Both the position numbers and the translations under genes were made by a program. From Gaiellasilicea sp035575835 (GTDB lineage Bacteria; Actinomycetota; Thermoleophilia; Gaiellales; Gaiellaceae), in assembly GCA_035575835.1 (NCBI GenBank), contig DATLXM010000077.1, positions 1 to 56,188 of the forward strand: 56,188 bases of DNA, in the 5' to 3' direction. Every line of letters starts with the position of its first letter. Position 1 is the first letter of the stretch. This document shows positions 8,099 through 17,979 of this stretch, one piece after another. Under the pieces are notes generated by a model that saw only the letters and a list, made by a program, of their open reading frames with translations, made no database searches and was not told the origin of the DNA.

Positions 8099-8958
8099 CG
8101 CAGCACGACCTGCGGGTCGGCGAGGTACTCCGCGAACGCGATCCCCGTCAGTCGCTCGAACGCCTCGACGTAGCGGGCGCGCGTGCCGGCGACAACGTCC
8201 TCGGGCACCTCCGGGCCGGGGTAGGTCTTGTCCCAACCGAGGCTCTCGCAGTAGTCGCGCACGTACTGCTTGTCGTACGAGGGCTGGGGGCCACCCGGTT
8301 CGTACTCGGCCGCGGGCCAGAACCGCGACGAGTCGGGGGTCAGGGCCTCGTCCCCGAGGACGAGCGTCCCCTCCGAATCGAGCCCGAGCTCGAACTTCGT
8401 GTCCGCGAGGATGATCCCGCGCGCCTCCGCATGCACCGAGGCGTATCGGTAGAGCGCGAGCACGATCCGCTCGACCTCCGCGTAGAGCTCTGCTCCCACG
8501 AGTCCGACGGCTGTTTCGGCGTCGATGTTCTCGTCGTGCCCGCTCTCGGCCTTGGTCGCCGGCGTCACGATCGGCTCCGGGAGCCGCTCGGACTCGCGCA
8601 GCCCCGCCGGCAACTCGTGCCCGCAGACCGTTCCAGTAGCGCTGTAGTCCTTCCAACCGGAGCCGGAGAGGTAGCCGCGGGCGACGCACTCGATGGGAAG
8701 CATCTCCAGGCGCCGGCACTCGAGCGAGCGGCCGTCGTCGCGGAGGGCGAGGAGATGGTTCGGGACGAGGTCCGCCGTCCGGGCGAACCAGAACGAGGAG
8801 AGGCCCGTGAGTACGCGCCCCTTGTCCGGGATCTCGGTGGGCAGGATCACGTCGAACGTCGAGATGCGATCGGAAGCCGTGAGCAGGAGCCGCTTCTCGT
8901 CGAGCGCGTAGAGCTCCCGCACCTTGCCGCTGCCGATGTGCACGCCGAGCTTAGGCAT
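8095..8958 (-). CDS. purC: Phosphoribosylaminoimidazole-succinocarboxamide synthase (SAICAR synthase)
   Basis: A 287-residue PurC that ligates aspartate to CAIR using ATP. Visible signatures: the N-terminal GSGKVRELYAL and ASDRISTFDVILP, the LPIECVARGYLSGSGWKDY motif in the middle, and IILADTKFELGL with LGDEALTPDSSRFW toward the C-terminus. The length is close to the fungal/actinobacterial class (about 290). The start at ATG 8958 overlaps the end of purB by 8 bp; the stop overlaps the TTG of purS. Confidence 0.96.
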   Translation of the reverse strand: MPKLGVHIGSGKVRELYALDEKRLLLTASDRISTFDVILPTEIPDKGRVLTGLSSFWFARTADLVPNHLLALRDDGRSLECRRLEMLPIECVARGYLSGSGWKDYSATGTVCGHELPAGLRESERLPEPIVTPATKAESGHDENIDAETAVGLVGAELYAEVERIVLALYRYASVHAEARGIILADTKFELGLDSEGTLVLGDEALTPDSSRFWPAAEYEPGGPQPSYDKQYVRDYCESLGWDKTYPGPEVPEDVVAGTRARYVEAFERLTGIAFAEYLADPQVVLR

Positions 8959-10267
8959 GCGCGGGCTCACGCGACGCGACGAGCGCGCGGAGGCGGTCGA
9001 AGACGACATCGACGTGTTGGGTGTAAGCCGCGCCGTCGAACACCGTGTCGAGATCGACTCGGCCTGCGATCTCCTGGTCTCCGCGGACGATGGCGGGGAA
9101 GTCGAGCGCCTCGTCCCACGCCTGCATCGCGTGCTGTTGGACGAGCCGGTAGGCGTCGTCACGTGTCAGGCCGGAGTCGACGAGCGCGAGCAGGAGTCGC
9201 TGGCTGAAGTAGAGGCCGTGACTCGCGTCGAGGTTCTCCTGCATCCGCTCCGTGCGCACGACGAGCCCCTCGACGAGCCAGGAGAAACGATCGAGCATGT
9301 AGTCCACGGTCAGGAACGCGTCCGGCAGAACGACGCGCTCGGCGGAGGAATGCGAGATGTCGCGCTCGTGCCAGAGCGCGACGTTCTCGAGCCCGACGAC
9401 CGAATAGCCGCGGACGACGCGGGCGAGCCCGCAGAGCCGCTCCGAGATGATCGGGTTCCGCTTGTGCGGCATCGCCGACGAGCCCTTCTGGCCGCGGCCG
9501 AACGGCTCCTCGACCTCGCGCACCTCCGTGCGCGCCAGATGACGGAGCTCGAGGGCGAACCGCTCGAGCGAGGCCGCGAGCAGCGCGAGCGCGCTCAGCA
9601 CCTCGGCGTGTCGGTCGCGCTGAAGGATCTGGGTCGAGCTGGGTGCGGGCTCGAGCCCGAGCCGCTCGCAGGCGACACGCTCCACCTCGGGGTCGGTGGC
9701 GGAGTACGTCCCCACGGCTCCGGAGAGCTTGCCGACGCGCATCCCCTCGAACGCTCTGGCGACCCGGACCCTGTCCCGCTCGAGCGCGAAGGCCCAGCCG
9801 GCGAGCTTCAGCCCGAACGTCGTCGGCTCGGCGTGGACGCCGTGGGTGCGGCCGATCGTCGCCGTCTCGCGGTGCTCCTCGGCACGGGCGAGGACGACGG
9901 CGAGAGCCCGCTCGAGACCGGTCAGGACCAACGTCCCGGCCTCGCCGATCTGGAGCGCGAGTGCCGTATCGACGACATCCGAGGACGTGAGCCCGTAGTG
10001 GAAGAAGCGCCCCTCCTCACCGAGCCCCTCGGCGACCGCGTCGACGAACGCGGCGACGTCGTGGTGGGTCTGCGCCTCGATCTCGGCGACCCGTTCCGGC
10101 GTCGGGGCCGTGGCACGCGTGCGGATCGCCTCCACCGTCTCGCGGGGAACCGACCCGAGCTCGGCCCAGCCTTCGAGCGCGGCGAGCTCCACTTCGAGCC
10201 ACCGCCCGAGCTTCGCCTCGTCCGACCAGATCCGGGCCATGGCCGGGCGCGAGTAGCGGGCGATCAC
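8951..10267 (-). CDS. purB: Adenylosuccinate lyase
   Basis: A 438-residue lyase of the fumarase/aspartase superfamily that splits SAICAR and adenylosuccinate, so it serves both the IMP and AMP branches. It has the GLTSSDVVDTALALQ segment, the TIGRTHGVHAEPTTFG catalytic His region and the signature GSSAMPHKRNP. I chose GTG 10267 because VIARYSRPAMARIWSDE is the conserved start; an ATG nine codons later would lose it. It lies 40 bp after purD and overlaps purC. Confidence 0.96.
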   Translation of the reverse strand: MIARYSRPAMARIWSDEAKLGRWLEVELAALEGWAELGSVPRETVEAIRTRATAPTPERVAEIEAQTHHDVAAFVDAVAEGLGEEGRFFHYGLTSSDVVDTALALQIGEAGTLVLTGLERALAVVLARAEEHRETATIGRTHGVHAEPTTFGLKLAGWAFALERDRVRVARAFEGMRVGKLSGAVGTYSATDPEVERVACERLGLEPAPSSTQILQRDRHAEVLSALALLAASLERFALELRHLARTEVREVEEPFGRGQKGSSAMPHKRNPIISERLCGLARVVRGYSVVGLENVALWHERDISHSSAERVVLPDAFLTVDYMLDRFSWLVEGLVVRTERMQENLDASHGLYFSQRLLLALVDSGLTRDDAYRLVQQHAMQAWDEALDFPAIVRGDQEIAGRVDLDTVFDGAAYTQHVDVVFDRLRALVASREPAHA

Positions 10268-10307
10268 CCTGCCGATTGTAGGGCGAGCCTCGGCCACCCC
10301 ACTCCGG

Positions 10308-11522
10308 TCAGCCCGTCGAGGCGAGGAGCGCGATGTCGCCGCGCCGCTGCACGCCTGCGAACGCGATCCGGTCGCACGCCGCATACGCGGCCGTTCGCGC
10401 TTCGGCGATCGTCGGCCCGGTCGCGGTCACGTTCAGGATCCGGCCGCCGTTCGTGACCAACCGCTCGCCGTGCAATGCGGTTCCCGCGTGAAAGACGAAC
10501 GCTCCGAGGCTCTCGGCGTCGGCGATCCCCGTGATCTCGGTGCCATGGTCGCCGTTCGCCGGATAGTCGCCGGCGGCTAGCACGACCGTCACCGCCGCGG
10601 TGGGTGCGACGCTCAGCTCGATCCCGGTGAGGTTGCCGGCCGCAGCCGCGAACAGTGCGCCCGCCAGGTCGCCTTCGAGCCGGGGAAGGAGCGACTGCGT
10701 CTCCGGATCGCCGAAGCGACAGTTGAACTCGAGCACCTTGGGTCCGGATTCCGTCAGCATCAGCCCGGCGAACAGGACTCCGACGAACGGGCTTCCGCGT
10801 CGTGCGAGCTCTTCGACGACGGGGCGGTGCGCGAGCTCGACGAGCTCTTCGAGCTCGCCCGCCCGGAGTCGCGGGACCGGCGAGTAGGAGCCCATCCCGC
10901 CGGTGTTCGGGCCCGTGTCGCCGTCGCCGATCCGCTTGAAGTCCTGAGCGGCAGGAAGCGGCAGAACCGTTCGCCCGTCGGAGAACGCGAAGACGGAGAT
11001 CTCCTCGCCCTCCAGGAACTCTTCGATCACGAGCGGGCCCGCGAACGCGGTGGCGGCACGGAGGCCCGCCTCGAGCTCGTCCTCCGTCCGGCAGACGAAG
11101 ACGCCCTTGCCGGCGGCTAGGCCGTCCGCCTTGATCACGCATGGGAGGCGGGCGACCGCGAGCGACTCCGCCGCGGGAACCCCGACGGCGGCCATCACCT
11201 CCTTCGCGAAGAGCTTCGAGCCCTCGATCCTGGCAGCCGCGCGCCCCGGTCCGAAGACCGCGATTCCCGCGTGCCTGAGCTCGTCGGCGACCCCGGCGAC
11301 GAGCGGGCCCTCGGGCCCGACGACGACGAGGTCGACATCCAGCGTCCGGGCGAGATCGAGGAGGCTCTCGCCGTCCTCGGGCCGGATCGGGTGACAGCGG
11401 CCGAGGGTCGCGATTCCCGGATTCCCGGGCGCTGCGTGGACCTCCTCGACCGCGGGATCCTGCGCGAGCCTCCACGCGAGCGCGTGCTCGCGTCCCCCCG
11501 AGCCGACGATGAGGATCTTCAC
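10308..11522 (-). CDS. purD: Phosphoribosylamine-glycine ligase (GAR synthetase)
   Basis: A 404-residue ATP-grasp enzyme joining glycine to phosphoribosylamine. The start GTG 11522 gives KILIVGSGGREHALAW, the family N-terminus. ATP-grasp elements follow: GSKLFAKEVM, CVIKADGLAAGKGVFVC, and RFGDPETQSLLPRLEGDL with the substrate loop TGGMGSYSP. First gene of the purDBCSQ run. The upstream gap to the divergent small gene at 11590 is 67 bp and probably holds both promoters. Confidence 0.96.
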   Translation of the reverse strand: MKILIVGSGGREHALAWRLAQDPAVEEVHAAPGNPGIATLGRCHPIRPEDGESLLDLARTLDVDLVVVGPEGPLVAGVADELRHAGIAVFGPGRAAARIEGSKLFAKEVMAAVGVPAAESLAVARLPCVIKADGLAAGKGVFVCRTEDELEAGLRAATAFAGPLVIEEFLEGEEISVFAFSDGRTVLPLPAAQDFKRIGDGDTGPNTGGMGSYSPVPRLRAGELEELVELAHRPVVEELARRGSPFVGVLFAGLMLTESGPKVLEFNCRFGDPETQSLLPRLEGDLAGALFAAAAGNLTGIELSVAPTAAVTVVLAAGDYPANGDHGTEITGIADAESLGAFVFHAGTALHGERLVTNGGRILNVTATGPTIAEARTAAYAACDRIAFAGVQRRGDIALLASTG

Positions 11523-11589
11523 GGCGGCCGAGTCTACCCCTCCCCTCGGCCGGGTTTCGAGACCGTGAGCGCAGCGCATGAGGTGACGC

Positions 11590-11904
11590 ATGAGCCAGAA
11601 CGAGCCAGGCCTCGACCTCCACGACTGGGAGACCCGCTGGTCGGAGCTCGAGGAGATGTTCGCCGGCGATCCCACCGGCACCCTCTCCGAGGCGTGCGAC
11701 TTCATCGAGCGCGTCTTCGAGGAATCCGGGATCGACGCGACGGGCGGGGCTGGGAACGACGAGCTCGTCGCCGGCTACGCTGCGGCCCGGGAGACGTCGG
11801 ACCGCGTCGAGCGCGGGGACGAGGTCGATCCGGGCGACATCGCGGCCGCAATCGAGAACCTCCGCGCGGTCTACGAGACCATGCGCGCCACCCGACCCGG
11901 CTAG
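11590..11904 (+). CDS. Small acidic hypothetical protein
   Basis: A 104-residue acidic, helical protein (MSQNEPGLDLHDWETRWSEL, later AAIENLRAVYETM) without membrane segments. Start ATG 11590 follows a GAGGTGA-rich stretch that can serve as Shine-Dalgarno. It diverges from purD. Its TAG stop shares a CTAG with the stop of the convergent nucleotidyltransferase gene. Family unknown. Confidence 0.7.
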   Translation: MSQNEPGLDLHDWETRWSELEEMFAGDPTGTLSEACDFIERVFEESGIDATGGAGNDELVAGYAAARETSDRVERGDEVDPGDIAAAIENLRAVYETMRATRPG

Positions 11905-12524
11905 TCGCCGCACGCCGCCAGCACCGGCAGCCAACGATGGCCTGGATGGACGAGGTCGAGCCCGTCCCGAAGCCAGCGTCGTTCCTCCGGAGCGAGCCTC
12001 GGCAGCGCCGCCGCGAAGTCTCCCTCGTCCTTCGGCCGCGTGTGCTTCGCCTTGAAGAGAAGCGTCACGTCGGGCCGCAGGTACGGGATCCCGTCGGGCG
12101 TGCGCCGGATCAGCTCGTCGTAGCCCATCCGGATCGATGCGTCGCGCCGGCAAACCCACATGTCGTCGTCGGAGGGCTCGCGGAAGACGTCGAGGCGCCA
12201 GCAGGCGTGCTCGCGGTCGAGCATCCACGTCTGATGGACCCCGAGGGCCAGGAACTCGGCCGCGCCGGCCAGCGGCAGCGCCCGGCCCGACTGGACGAGG
12301 TAGGGCTCGAGAGGCTCCAGGGCGGCGAAGACCTCGGCCGACCTCTCGGCCGGCACGGCGAGCTCCAAATCCTCGTGCTCGCGCGGGACGCCGCCGAGAA
12401 AGAGGTCGATCGCCCAGCCGGCGGCGACGCACCACGGTGCGTCCACCCCGTCGAGCCGAGCGACTGCGTCGGCCGGCGACCAGGGCACCCACGGCACGAC
12501 CTCCGGGGCGAAGGCCTCGGTCAC
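11901..12524 (-). CDS. Nucleotidyltransferase-like protein (aminoglycoside adenylyltransferase fold)
   Basis: A 207-residue protein from GTG 12524. WCVAAGWAIDLFLGGVPREHEDLELAV (residues 23-50) is the G-G/A-W-A-I-D...R-x-H-x-D-x-E core of the AadB/LinB-type minimal nucleotidyltransferases. The acidic residues would bind Mg-NTP. The later VCRRDASIRMGYDELIRRTPDGIPYLRPDVTLLFKAKHTRPKDEGDF agrees with this group. It might modify an antibiotic, but chromosomal homologues are often of unknown substrate. Located 5 bp after purA, probably co-transcribed. Confidence 0.78.
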   Translation of the reverse strand: MTEAFAPEVVPWVPWSPADAVARLDGVDAPWCVAAGWAIDLFLGGVPREHEDLELAVPAERSAEVFAALEPLEPYLVQSGRALPLAGAAEFLALGVHQTWMLDREHACWRLDVFREPSDDDMWVCRRDASIRMGYDELIRRTPDGIPYLRPDVTLLFKAKHTRPKDEGDFAAALPRLAPEERRWLRDGLDLVHPGHRWLPVLAACGD

Positions 12525-12529
12525 GGCCG

Positions 12530-13801
12530 CTAGCGGCCGAGTACTTGCTCGCGCGCGGCGCCGGTGCCGACGTGGGCCACGTCGACGCCGAGCGCCTGCT
12601 CGACGAGCTCGACGTAGGCGCGGGCCGCCTCGGGCAGGTCGGCGACGGTGCCGCACTCGTCGAGTGTCTCGCCCCAGCCGGGCACGGTCTCGAAGACCGG
12701 CTCGCAGTGATGGAAGTCGCTCTGGTGGGCCGGGAAGTCGGCCGTCTCGGTCCCGTCGGGGAGCCGGTAGCGCACGCAGACCTTGAGCTCGTCGAACGTG
12801 GAGAGGACGTCGATCTTCGTCAGTGCGAGGGAGGTGATCCCGTTCAGCCGAACCGCATAGCGGAGCGCGACGAGGTCGAGCCACCCCGGCCGGCGCGAGC
12901 GGCCGGTGACCGTCCCGTACTCGCCACCGAGCTCACGGACGCGTCCGCCGACCTCCTCGTCCATCTCGCTCGGGAACGGCCCTTCGCCGACGCGCGTGAC
13001 GTACGCCTTGGCGACGCCGAGCACGTTGTCGATCCGCGTCGGCCCGATCCCGATCCCGGTGCAGGCGGCGCCGGCGACCGGGTTCGACGAGGTCACGAAC
13101 GGATAGGTGCCGTGGTCGAGGTCGAGGAGCGTCCCCTGTGCGCCCTCGAGGAGGACGCGCTTGCCGTCGCGGAGCGCCTGGTCGACGAGCAGCGAGGTGT
13201 CCGCGACGAACGGCCGCAGGCGCTTGGCGAAGCCCTCGTAGCGGCCCGCGACGTCCTCGAGCTCGAACGGCTCCATCTCGTAGATCCTCGTCAGCCAGAC
13301 GTTCTTCTCCGCGAGCGCCGTCTCGATCTTCTGGCGGAGGATCTTCGGGTCGAGCAAGTCCTGGACGCGGATCCCGATCCGGGCGGCCTTGTCGGCGTAG
13401 GCGGGGCCGATCCCCCGCCGGGTCGTCCCGATCTGGAGCTTCCCGAGCCGCTTTTCGCTGGCCCCGTCGAGGGCGATGTGCCAGGGCATGATCAGGTGCG
13501 CGTTCCCGGAGACCCGGAGCGGCTCGGTCGAGAGGCCACGCTGCTCGAGGTCGTCCATCTCCCCGAGCAGCACCTCGGGATCGACGACGCAGCCGTTGCC
13601 AAGCACGCTCAGCTTCCCGGAGACGATCCCGGAGGGGAGCTGGCGGAACTTGAAGGTCTCCCCGTCGACGATCACCGTGTGGCCGGCGTTCGGCCCGCCC
13701 TGGTAGCGGCAGACGACGTCCGATTGCTGCGCCAGCAGGTCGACGATCTTGCCCTTGCCTTCGTCTCCCCACTGCGCTCCGACGATGACGGTCGCAGGCA
13801 C
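12530..13801 (-). CDS. purA: Adenylosuccinate synthetase
   Basis: A 423-residue GTP-dependent enzyme converting IMP and aspartate to adenylosuccinate. The N-terminus VPATVIVGAQWGDEGKGKIVD contains the GDEGKGK P-loop, followed by GGPNAGHT with the catalytic His. The IMP-binding segments GTTRRGIGPAYADK and LLEGAQGTLLDLDHGTYPFVTSS are present. Start GTG 13801 fits the family exactly. It sits between a 67-residue gene and the nucleotidyltransferase in the dnaB-side transcription unit rather than in the purDBCSQ run. Confidence 0.96.
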   Translation of the reverse strand: MPATVIVGAQWGDEGKGKIVDLLAQQSDVVCRYQGGPNAGHTVIVDGETFKFRQLPSGIVSGKLSVLGNGCVVDPEVLLGEMDDLEQRGLSTEPLRVSGNAHLIMPWHIALDGASEKRLGKLQIGTTRRGIGPAYADKAARIGIRVQDLLDPKILRQKIETALAEKNVWLTRIYEMEPFELEDVAGRYEGFAKRLRPFVADTSLLVDQALRDGKRVLLEGAQGTLLDLDHGTYPFVTSSNPVAGAACTGIGIGPTRIDNVLGVAKAYVTRVGEGPFPSEMDEEVGGRVRELGGEYGTVTGRSRRPGWLDLVALRYAVRLNGITSLALTKIDVLSTFDELKVCVRYRLPDGTETADFPAHQSDFHHCEPVFETVPGWGETLDECGTVADLPEAARAYVELVEQALGVDVAHVGTGAAREQVLGR

Positions 13802-13848
13802 GGAAGCGATTCTGCCCGATCGACCGGCTCGAGAACCCTCGCTCCGCG

Positions 13849-14052
13849 CTAGAAGGCTCCGATCGGCTCCCGGTTCGCACGCTCGACCCGGATCTCGTGT
13901 CCACGAACGCACCGCGCGGTCGAGTGTCCGCGCCCGAGCTCGAGTCGCCCGCTCACGTGGGCGGCGAAGGCTCCGTGCTCCTCCGCGCATTCCTCGCACA
14001 CGGCGGTGAAGGCCGTGGCCTTCGGCGTCAGCCAGATCGTCTGGTCGATCAT
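13849..14052 (-). CDS. Small zinc-binding-like hypothetical protein
   Basis: A 67-residue protein from ATG 14052, with a strong GAGGAGG Shine-Dalgarno 8 bases upstream. It holds CEECAEEHG and CVRGHEIRVER, so two Cys and a later Cys-x-x-x-His that could bind a metal. It looks like the short zinc-ribbon proteins seen after dnaB or purA in actinomycetes. No function known. It lies 36 bp after dnaB and 47 bp before purA on the same strand. Confidence 0.7.
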   Translation of the reverse strand: MIDQTIWLTPKATAFTAVCEECAEEHGAFAAHVSGRLELGRGHSTARCVRGHEIRVERANREPIGAF

Positions 14053-14088
14053 CGCGCTTGCCTCCTCTTCCCCCCGGTCGGTGTGTCC

Positions 14089-15474
<1,386 letters not shown>

Positions 15475-15488
15475 GCCGGTCGAGGGGA

Positions 15489-15506
15489 CCCACCGCAAAC
15501 GGTGGG
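15489..15506. repeat. Short hairpin just upstream of dnaB
   Basis: A perfect 7-bp stem (CCCACCG / CGGTGGG) with a CAAA loop, 14 bp upstream of the preferred dnaB start. It would fold in the dnaB leader mRNA and might affect ribosome access. Could be chance in GC-rich DNA. Confidence 0.4.
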
Positions 15507-15646
15507 GATCCACAGGCGATCCGGATGACTGAAACCGCCTCTGTGCAGGGATGAGCGAACACCAGTTCCCTACGGTATCCCCAGCTTCGGACGGCTCCGG
15601 GCCGGTTCATCAACACACGCGGATCCCGGAAAGAGCGGGAAGTTTC

Positions 15647-15678
15647 CAGAGTGCTCCACATCCCTGTGGAGCACTCTG
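15647..15678. terminator. Perfect 14-bp hairpin between rplI and dnaB
   Basis: Arms CAGAGTGCTCCACA and TGTGGAGCACTCTG pair over 14 bp with a 4-base loop. It begins 8 bp after the rplI stop on the transcribed strand, the right place for a terminator or attenuator separating the ribosomal-protein operon from dnaB. No U-tract follows, so termination would be non-canonical, or the hairpin may serve mRNA processing. Confidence 0.6.
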
Positions 15679-15686
15679 TGGACGGG

Positions 15687-16412
15687 CTAGGCCTGCTCGG
15701 GCTCCGGCTCGTCGGCGGGACGATCGGCTTCCGGCTCGGTGGGAGCCGCCTCGCTCGCGGGCGCCTCACTCCCGGGCGCCTGGCTCCCCGGCAGCTCGAA
15801 GTCCGCTGCTTCGGCGGCCTCGGCGGCCGAGGGCGCGGTCGCCTCTTCCTCGTCGAGGTACTCGAGCTCGGCCTCGGCTGCGGGCGCCGCCTCCGCGGCT
15901 GCCGCCTCTGCCTCGGCGACCTCGGCGGCCTCCATCGCGGCCAGCTCCTCCTCGGGAGGAAGCTCTCCGCCCTCGGGCACGACGAGCACCTTGACCTCGG
16001 CGCTGACGCCCTCGAAGACCCCGATCGCGATCGAGTAGCGGCCGATCCGCTTCAGCGAGTCGGTCTCGATCTTCTTCCGGTCGACCCGGATCTTCCGGGT
16101 CCGCCAAAGCTCGTCGGTGATGTCGGTCGTCGTGACCGAGCCGAAGAGGGCTCCGGTGGGGCCGGACTTGACGTTGAACGTGAGCACCGTCTTGCCGAGC
16201 AGCGCCGCGATCTCCTGCGCCTGGTCAGTGGTGCGAGCCTCGTTCCGGCCACGCTGCTCGTCGACGCGCTTCATCTCCGCGACGCGGCCGGCCGTGGCCA
16301 GCTCGGCCAGGTTCCGCGGGAGGAGGAAGTTGCGGGCATAGCCGCGGGCGACGTTGACGACATCGCCGCGGAGCCCGACCTTCTCGACGTCCTTGAGGAG
16401 GATCACTTCCAT
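15687..16412 (-). CDS. rplI: 50S ribosomal protein L9 with long acidic C-terminal extension
   Basis: The first 150 or so residues are a normal L9: MEVILLKDVEKVGLRGDVVNVARGYARNFLLPRNLA, then the C-domain with GPTGALFGSVTTTDI. L9 proteins are usually about 150 residues. This one has 241, adding roughly 90 residues of Ala/Glu/Pro-rich low-complexity sequence with no Lys and a single Arg near its end. The tail is probably disordered. The gene lies 2 bp after rpsR in the rpsF-ssb-rpsR-rplI operon. Confidence 0.95.
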   Translation of the reverse strand: MEVILLKDVEKVGLRGDVVNVARGYARNFLLPRNLAELATAGRVAEMKRVDEQRGRNEARTTDQAQEIAALLGKTVLTFNVKSGPTGALFGSVTTTDITDELWRTRKIRVDRKKIETDSLKRIGRYSIAIGVFEGVSAEVKVLVVPEGGELPPEEELAAMEAAEVAEAEAAAAEAAPAAEAELEYLDEEEATAPSAAEAAEAADFELPGSQAPGSEAPASEAAPTEPEADRPADEPEPEQA

Positions 16413-16414
16413 CG

Positions 16415-16687
16415 CTACTTGGCCTCCACGTACGGGAGGAGCGCCATCTCGCGGGCCCGCTTGACGGCGACTGCGACCTGCCGCTGGTGGCGGCGGCACG
16501 CGCCGCTGATCCGGCGGTTGCGGATCTTGCCCTTCTCCGAGATGTAGCGACGGAGCTGATTCACGTTCTTGTAGTCCACCTCTTCGACCTTGTCCTTGCA
16601 GAAGAGGCAGCTCTTGCGCCGGCCGGGGGCGGTGGAGCCGCCGGGCCGCTTGCTGCGCGATCGATCCTGGGTTTTCGGTTGTGCCAT
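16415..16687 (-). CDS. rpsR: 30S ribosomal protein S18
   Basis: A 90-residue S18. The conserved core CLFCKDKVEEVDYKNVNQLRRYISEKGKIRNRRISG is followed by CRRHQRQVAVAVKRAREMALLPY. The CxxC plus the later Cys-x-x-His could bind zinc (a C+ type S18). The basic N-terminal 25 residues are disordered. It lies between ssb (10 bp) and rplI (2 bp). Confidence 0.97.
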   Translation of the reverse strand: MAQPKTQDRSRSKRPGGSTAPGRRKSCLFCKDKVEEVDYKNVNQLRRYISEKGKIRNRRISGACRRHQRQVAVAVKRAREMALLPYVEAK

Positions 16688-16697
16688 CTGTGTGCTC

Positions 16698-17156
16698 CTA
16701 AAACGGAATGTCGTCGTCGGCTGCTGAGGACGGGAAGTCGGCGGAGGCCTGGCCGGAGGCGGGCTGGGAAGCACCCTGCGGGACGAACTGGCCGCCGCCA
16801 CCGCCACCGTCGGCACCGCCACCGTCGCGGCCGCCGAGGAACTGGATGGTGTTCGCGGTCACCTCGACCGACTGGCGCTTCGTCCCGTCCTGGGCATCCC
16901 ACTCGCGCCAGGTCAGCTTGCCCTGGACGCCGACGGGTCGGCCCTTCGCGAGGTACTGGGCGCAGTTCTCCGCGTCGCGACCCCAGACGGTGATGTCGAA
17001 GTAGTACGCCGCGTCCTGCCACTCCTCGCCGCGCTTGACGCGGTCGTTGACCGCGAGCCGCAGGGTGGTGACGGCGGTCCCGGACGGCGTGTGCCGGAGC
17101 TCCGGATCCTTCGTCAGGTTCCCGACGAGCACGACGCTGTTGATGTTCTGGGCCAT
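16698..17156 (-). CDS. ssb: Single-stranded DNA-binding protein
   Basis: A 152-residue SSB. The OB fold spans about residues 1-110 (NINSVVLVGNLTKDPELRHTPSG, then VNDRVKRGEEWQDAAYYFDITVWGRDAENCAQYL). A Gly-rich linker follows, and the C-terminal acidic tip is DDDIPF, which binds partner repair and replication proteins. The ATG directly abuts the rpsF stop codon, so the two genes are translated in tandem. Confidence 0.97.
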   Translation of the reverse strand: MAQNINSVVLVGNLTKDPELRHTPSGTAVTTLRLAVNDRVKRGEEWQDAAYYFDITVWGRDAENCAQYLAKGRPVGVQGKLTWREWDAQDGTKRQSVEVTANTIQFLGGRDGGGADGGGGGGQFVPQGASQPASGQASADFPSSAADDDIPF

Positions 17157-17531
17157 TTAGTCCTCCTCCGAGACGATGTCGGTCGATGCGGAGACATCCT
17201 CCCGTGCGGGACCGCCCACGGCTACCGGCTGGGTCGAACCTGGCCGGTAACGACGGGTTGCGAGGTGCCGCATCACGGAGTCGTCGATCTTGAGCACGCG
17301 CGCGATCTCGTCGAGCGTCTCGCCCTCCGCGCTGAAGCTGAGCAGGTGGTAGACGCCGTCCGCCTTCTTGTCGATCTCGTAGGCGAGCTTGCGGCGGCCC
17401 CAGGGATCCTGGCCGGCCCACGTGCCCCCGCCCTTTTCGACGAGGTCGCGGACGCGCTTGACGATCTCCTCCTGGCGCTCGTCGGCCAGGTCGGGGTCCA
17501 GCATGAGCAAAACTTCGTAATCGATCACCAT
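17157..17531 (-). CDS. rpsF: 30S ribosomal protein S6
   Basis: A 124-residue S6, first gene of the rpsF-ssb-rpsR-rplI operon. Recognised from YEVLLMLDPDLADERQEEIVKRV and the WGRRKLAYEIDKKADGVYHLLSF core. The C-terminal 25 residues (VGGPAREDVSASTDIVSEED) form an acidic tail, common in S6. Promoter elements should lie in the 125-bp gap to the divergent gene at 17657; I could not fix them. Confidence 0.97.
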   Translation of the reverse strand: MVIDYEVLLMLDPDLADERQEEIVKRVRDLVEKGGGTWAGQDPWGRRKLAYEIDKKADGVYHLLSFSAEGETLDEIARVLKIDDSVMRHLATRRYRPGSTQPVAVGGPAREDVSASTDIVSEED

Positions 17532-17656
17532 GGGTTCCCTGGTCTCCCTTCGGTTCGGCTTCCCTCGGTCTTAGGCGGCCTCACCGGCAGGCACGAGCGG
17601 GAACGGCGCGTGCGAGGTGAGGCGAGAAGCGATTGTCAGAGTAGCATCAGGCTCGA

Positions 17657-17950
17657 ATGAGACGGGCTTTCGCATGGATCGCCGGGGGGCTCGGGATCGC
17701 GGCGCTGCTGCGGTTCCGCCGCCGGCCGCGGGCCGGCGAGGGCGCGGCCACCGATCCGGCCGAGGAACTGCGCCGGAAGCTCGCACAAGCGCGCGGGGCC
17801 GGCGACGACCGCGACGAGTTCGACGCTGCGGAGGGCACGCCGGTGGACGAAGCCGTCGCGCCCAAGCTCTCGATCGAGGAGCGGCGCGCCGCGATCCATG
17901 CGAAGGCGCAGGAAGCGCTCGGGTCGATGAACGACCCGCCCGACGCGTAG
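17657..17950 (+). CDS. Small membrane-anchored hypothetical protein
   Basis: A 97-residue protein with one N-terminal hydrophobic segment (FAWIAGGLGIAALLRF, residues 5-20), an Arg-rich stop-transfer and a soluble, charged tail ending in a helix (SIEERRAAIHAKAQEALGSM). Probably single-pass with the tail in the cytoplasm. It diverges from rpsF and is followed after 29 bp by the epimerase gene. Confidence 0.68.
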   Translation: MRRAFAWIAGGLGIAALLRFRRRPRAGEGAATDPAEELRRKLAQARGAGDDRDEFDAAEGTPVDEAVAPKLSIEERRAAIHAKAQEALGSMNDPPDA

Positions 17951-17979
17951 CGCTCGACCTCCGCGGGCAGAGACCTCTC

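Noticed and set aside
10264..12492. 742-codon open frame on the minus strand
   Set aside because: Alternative frame of purD and of the nucleotidyltransferase; very Arg-rich and without recognisable motifs.
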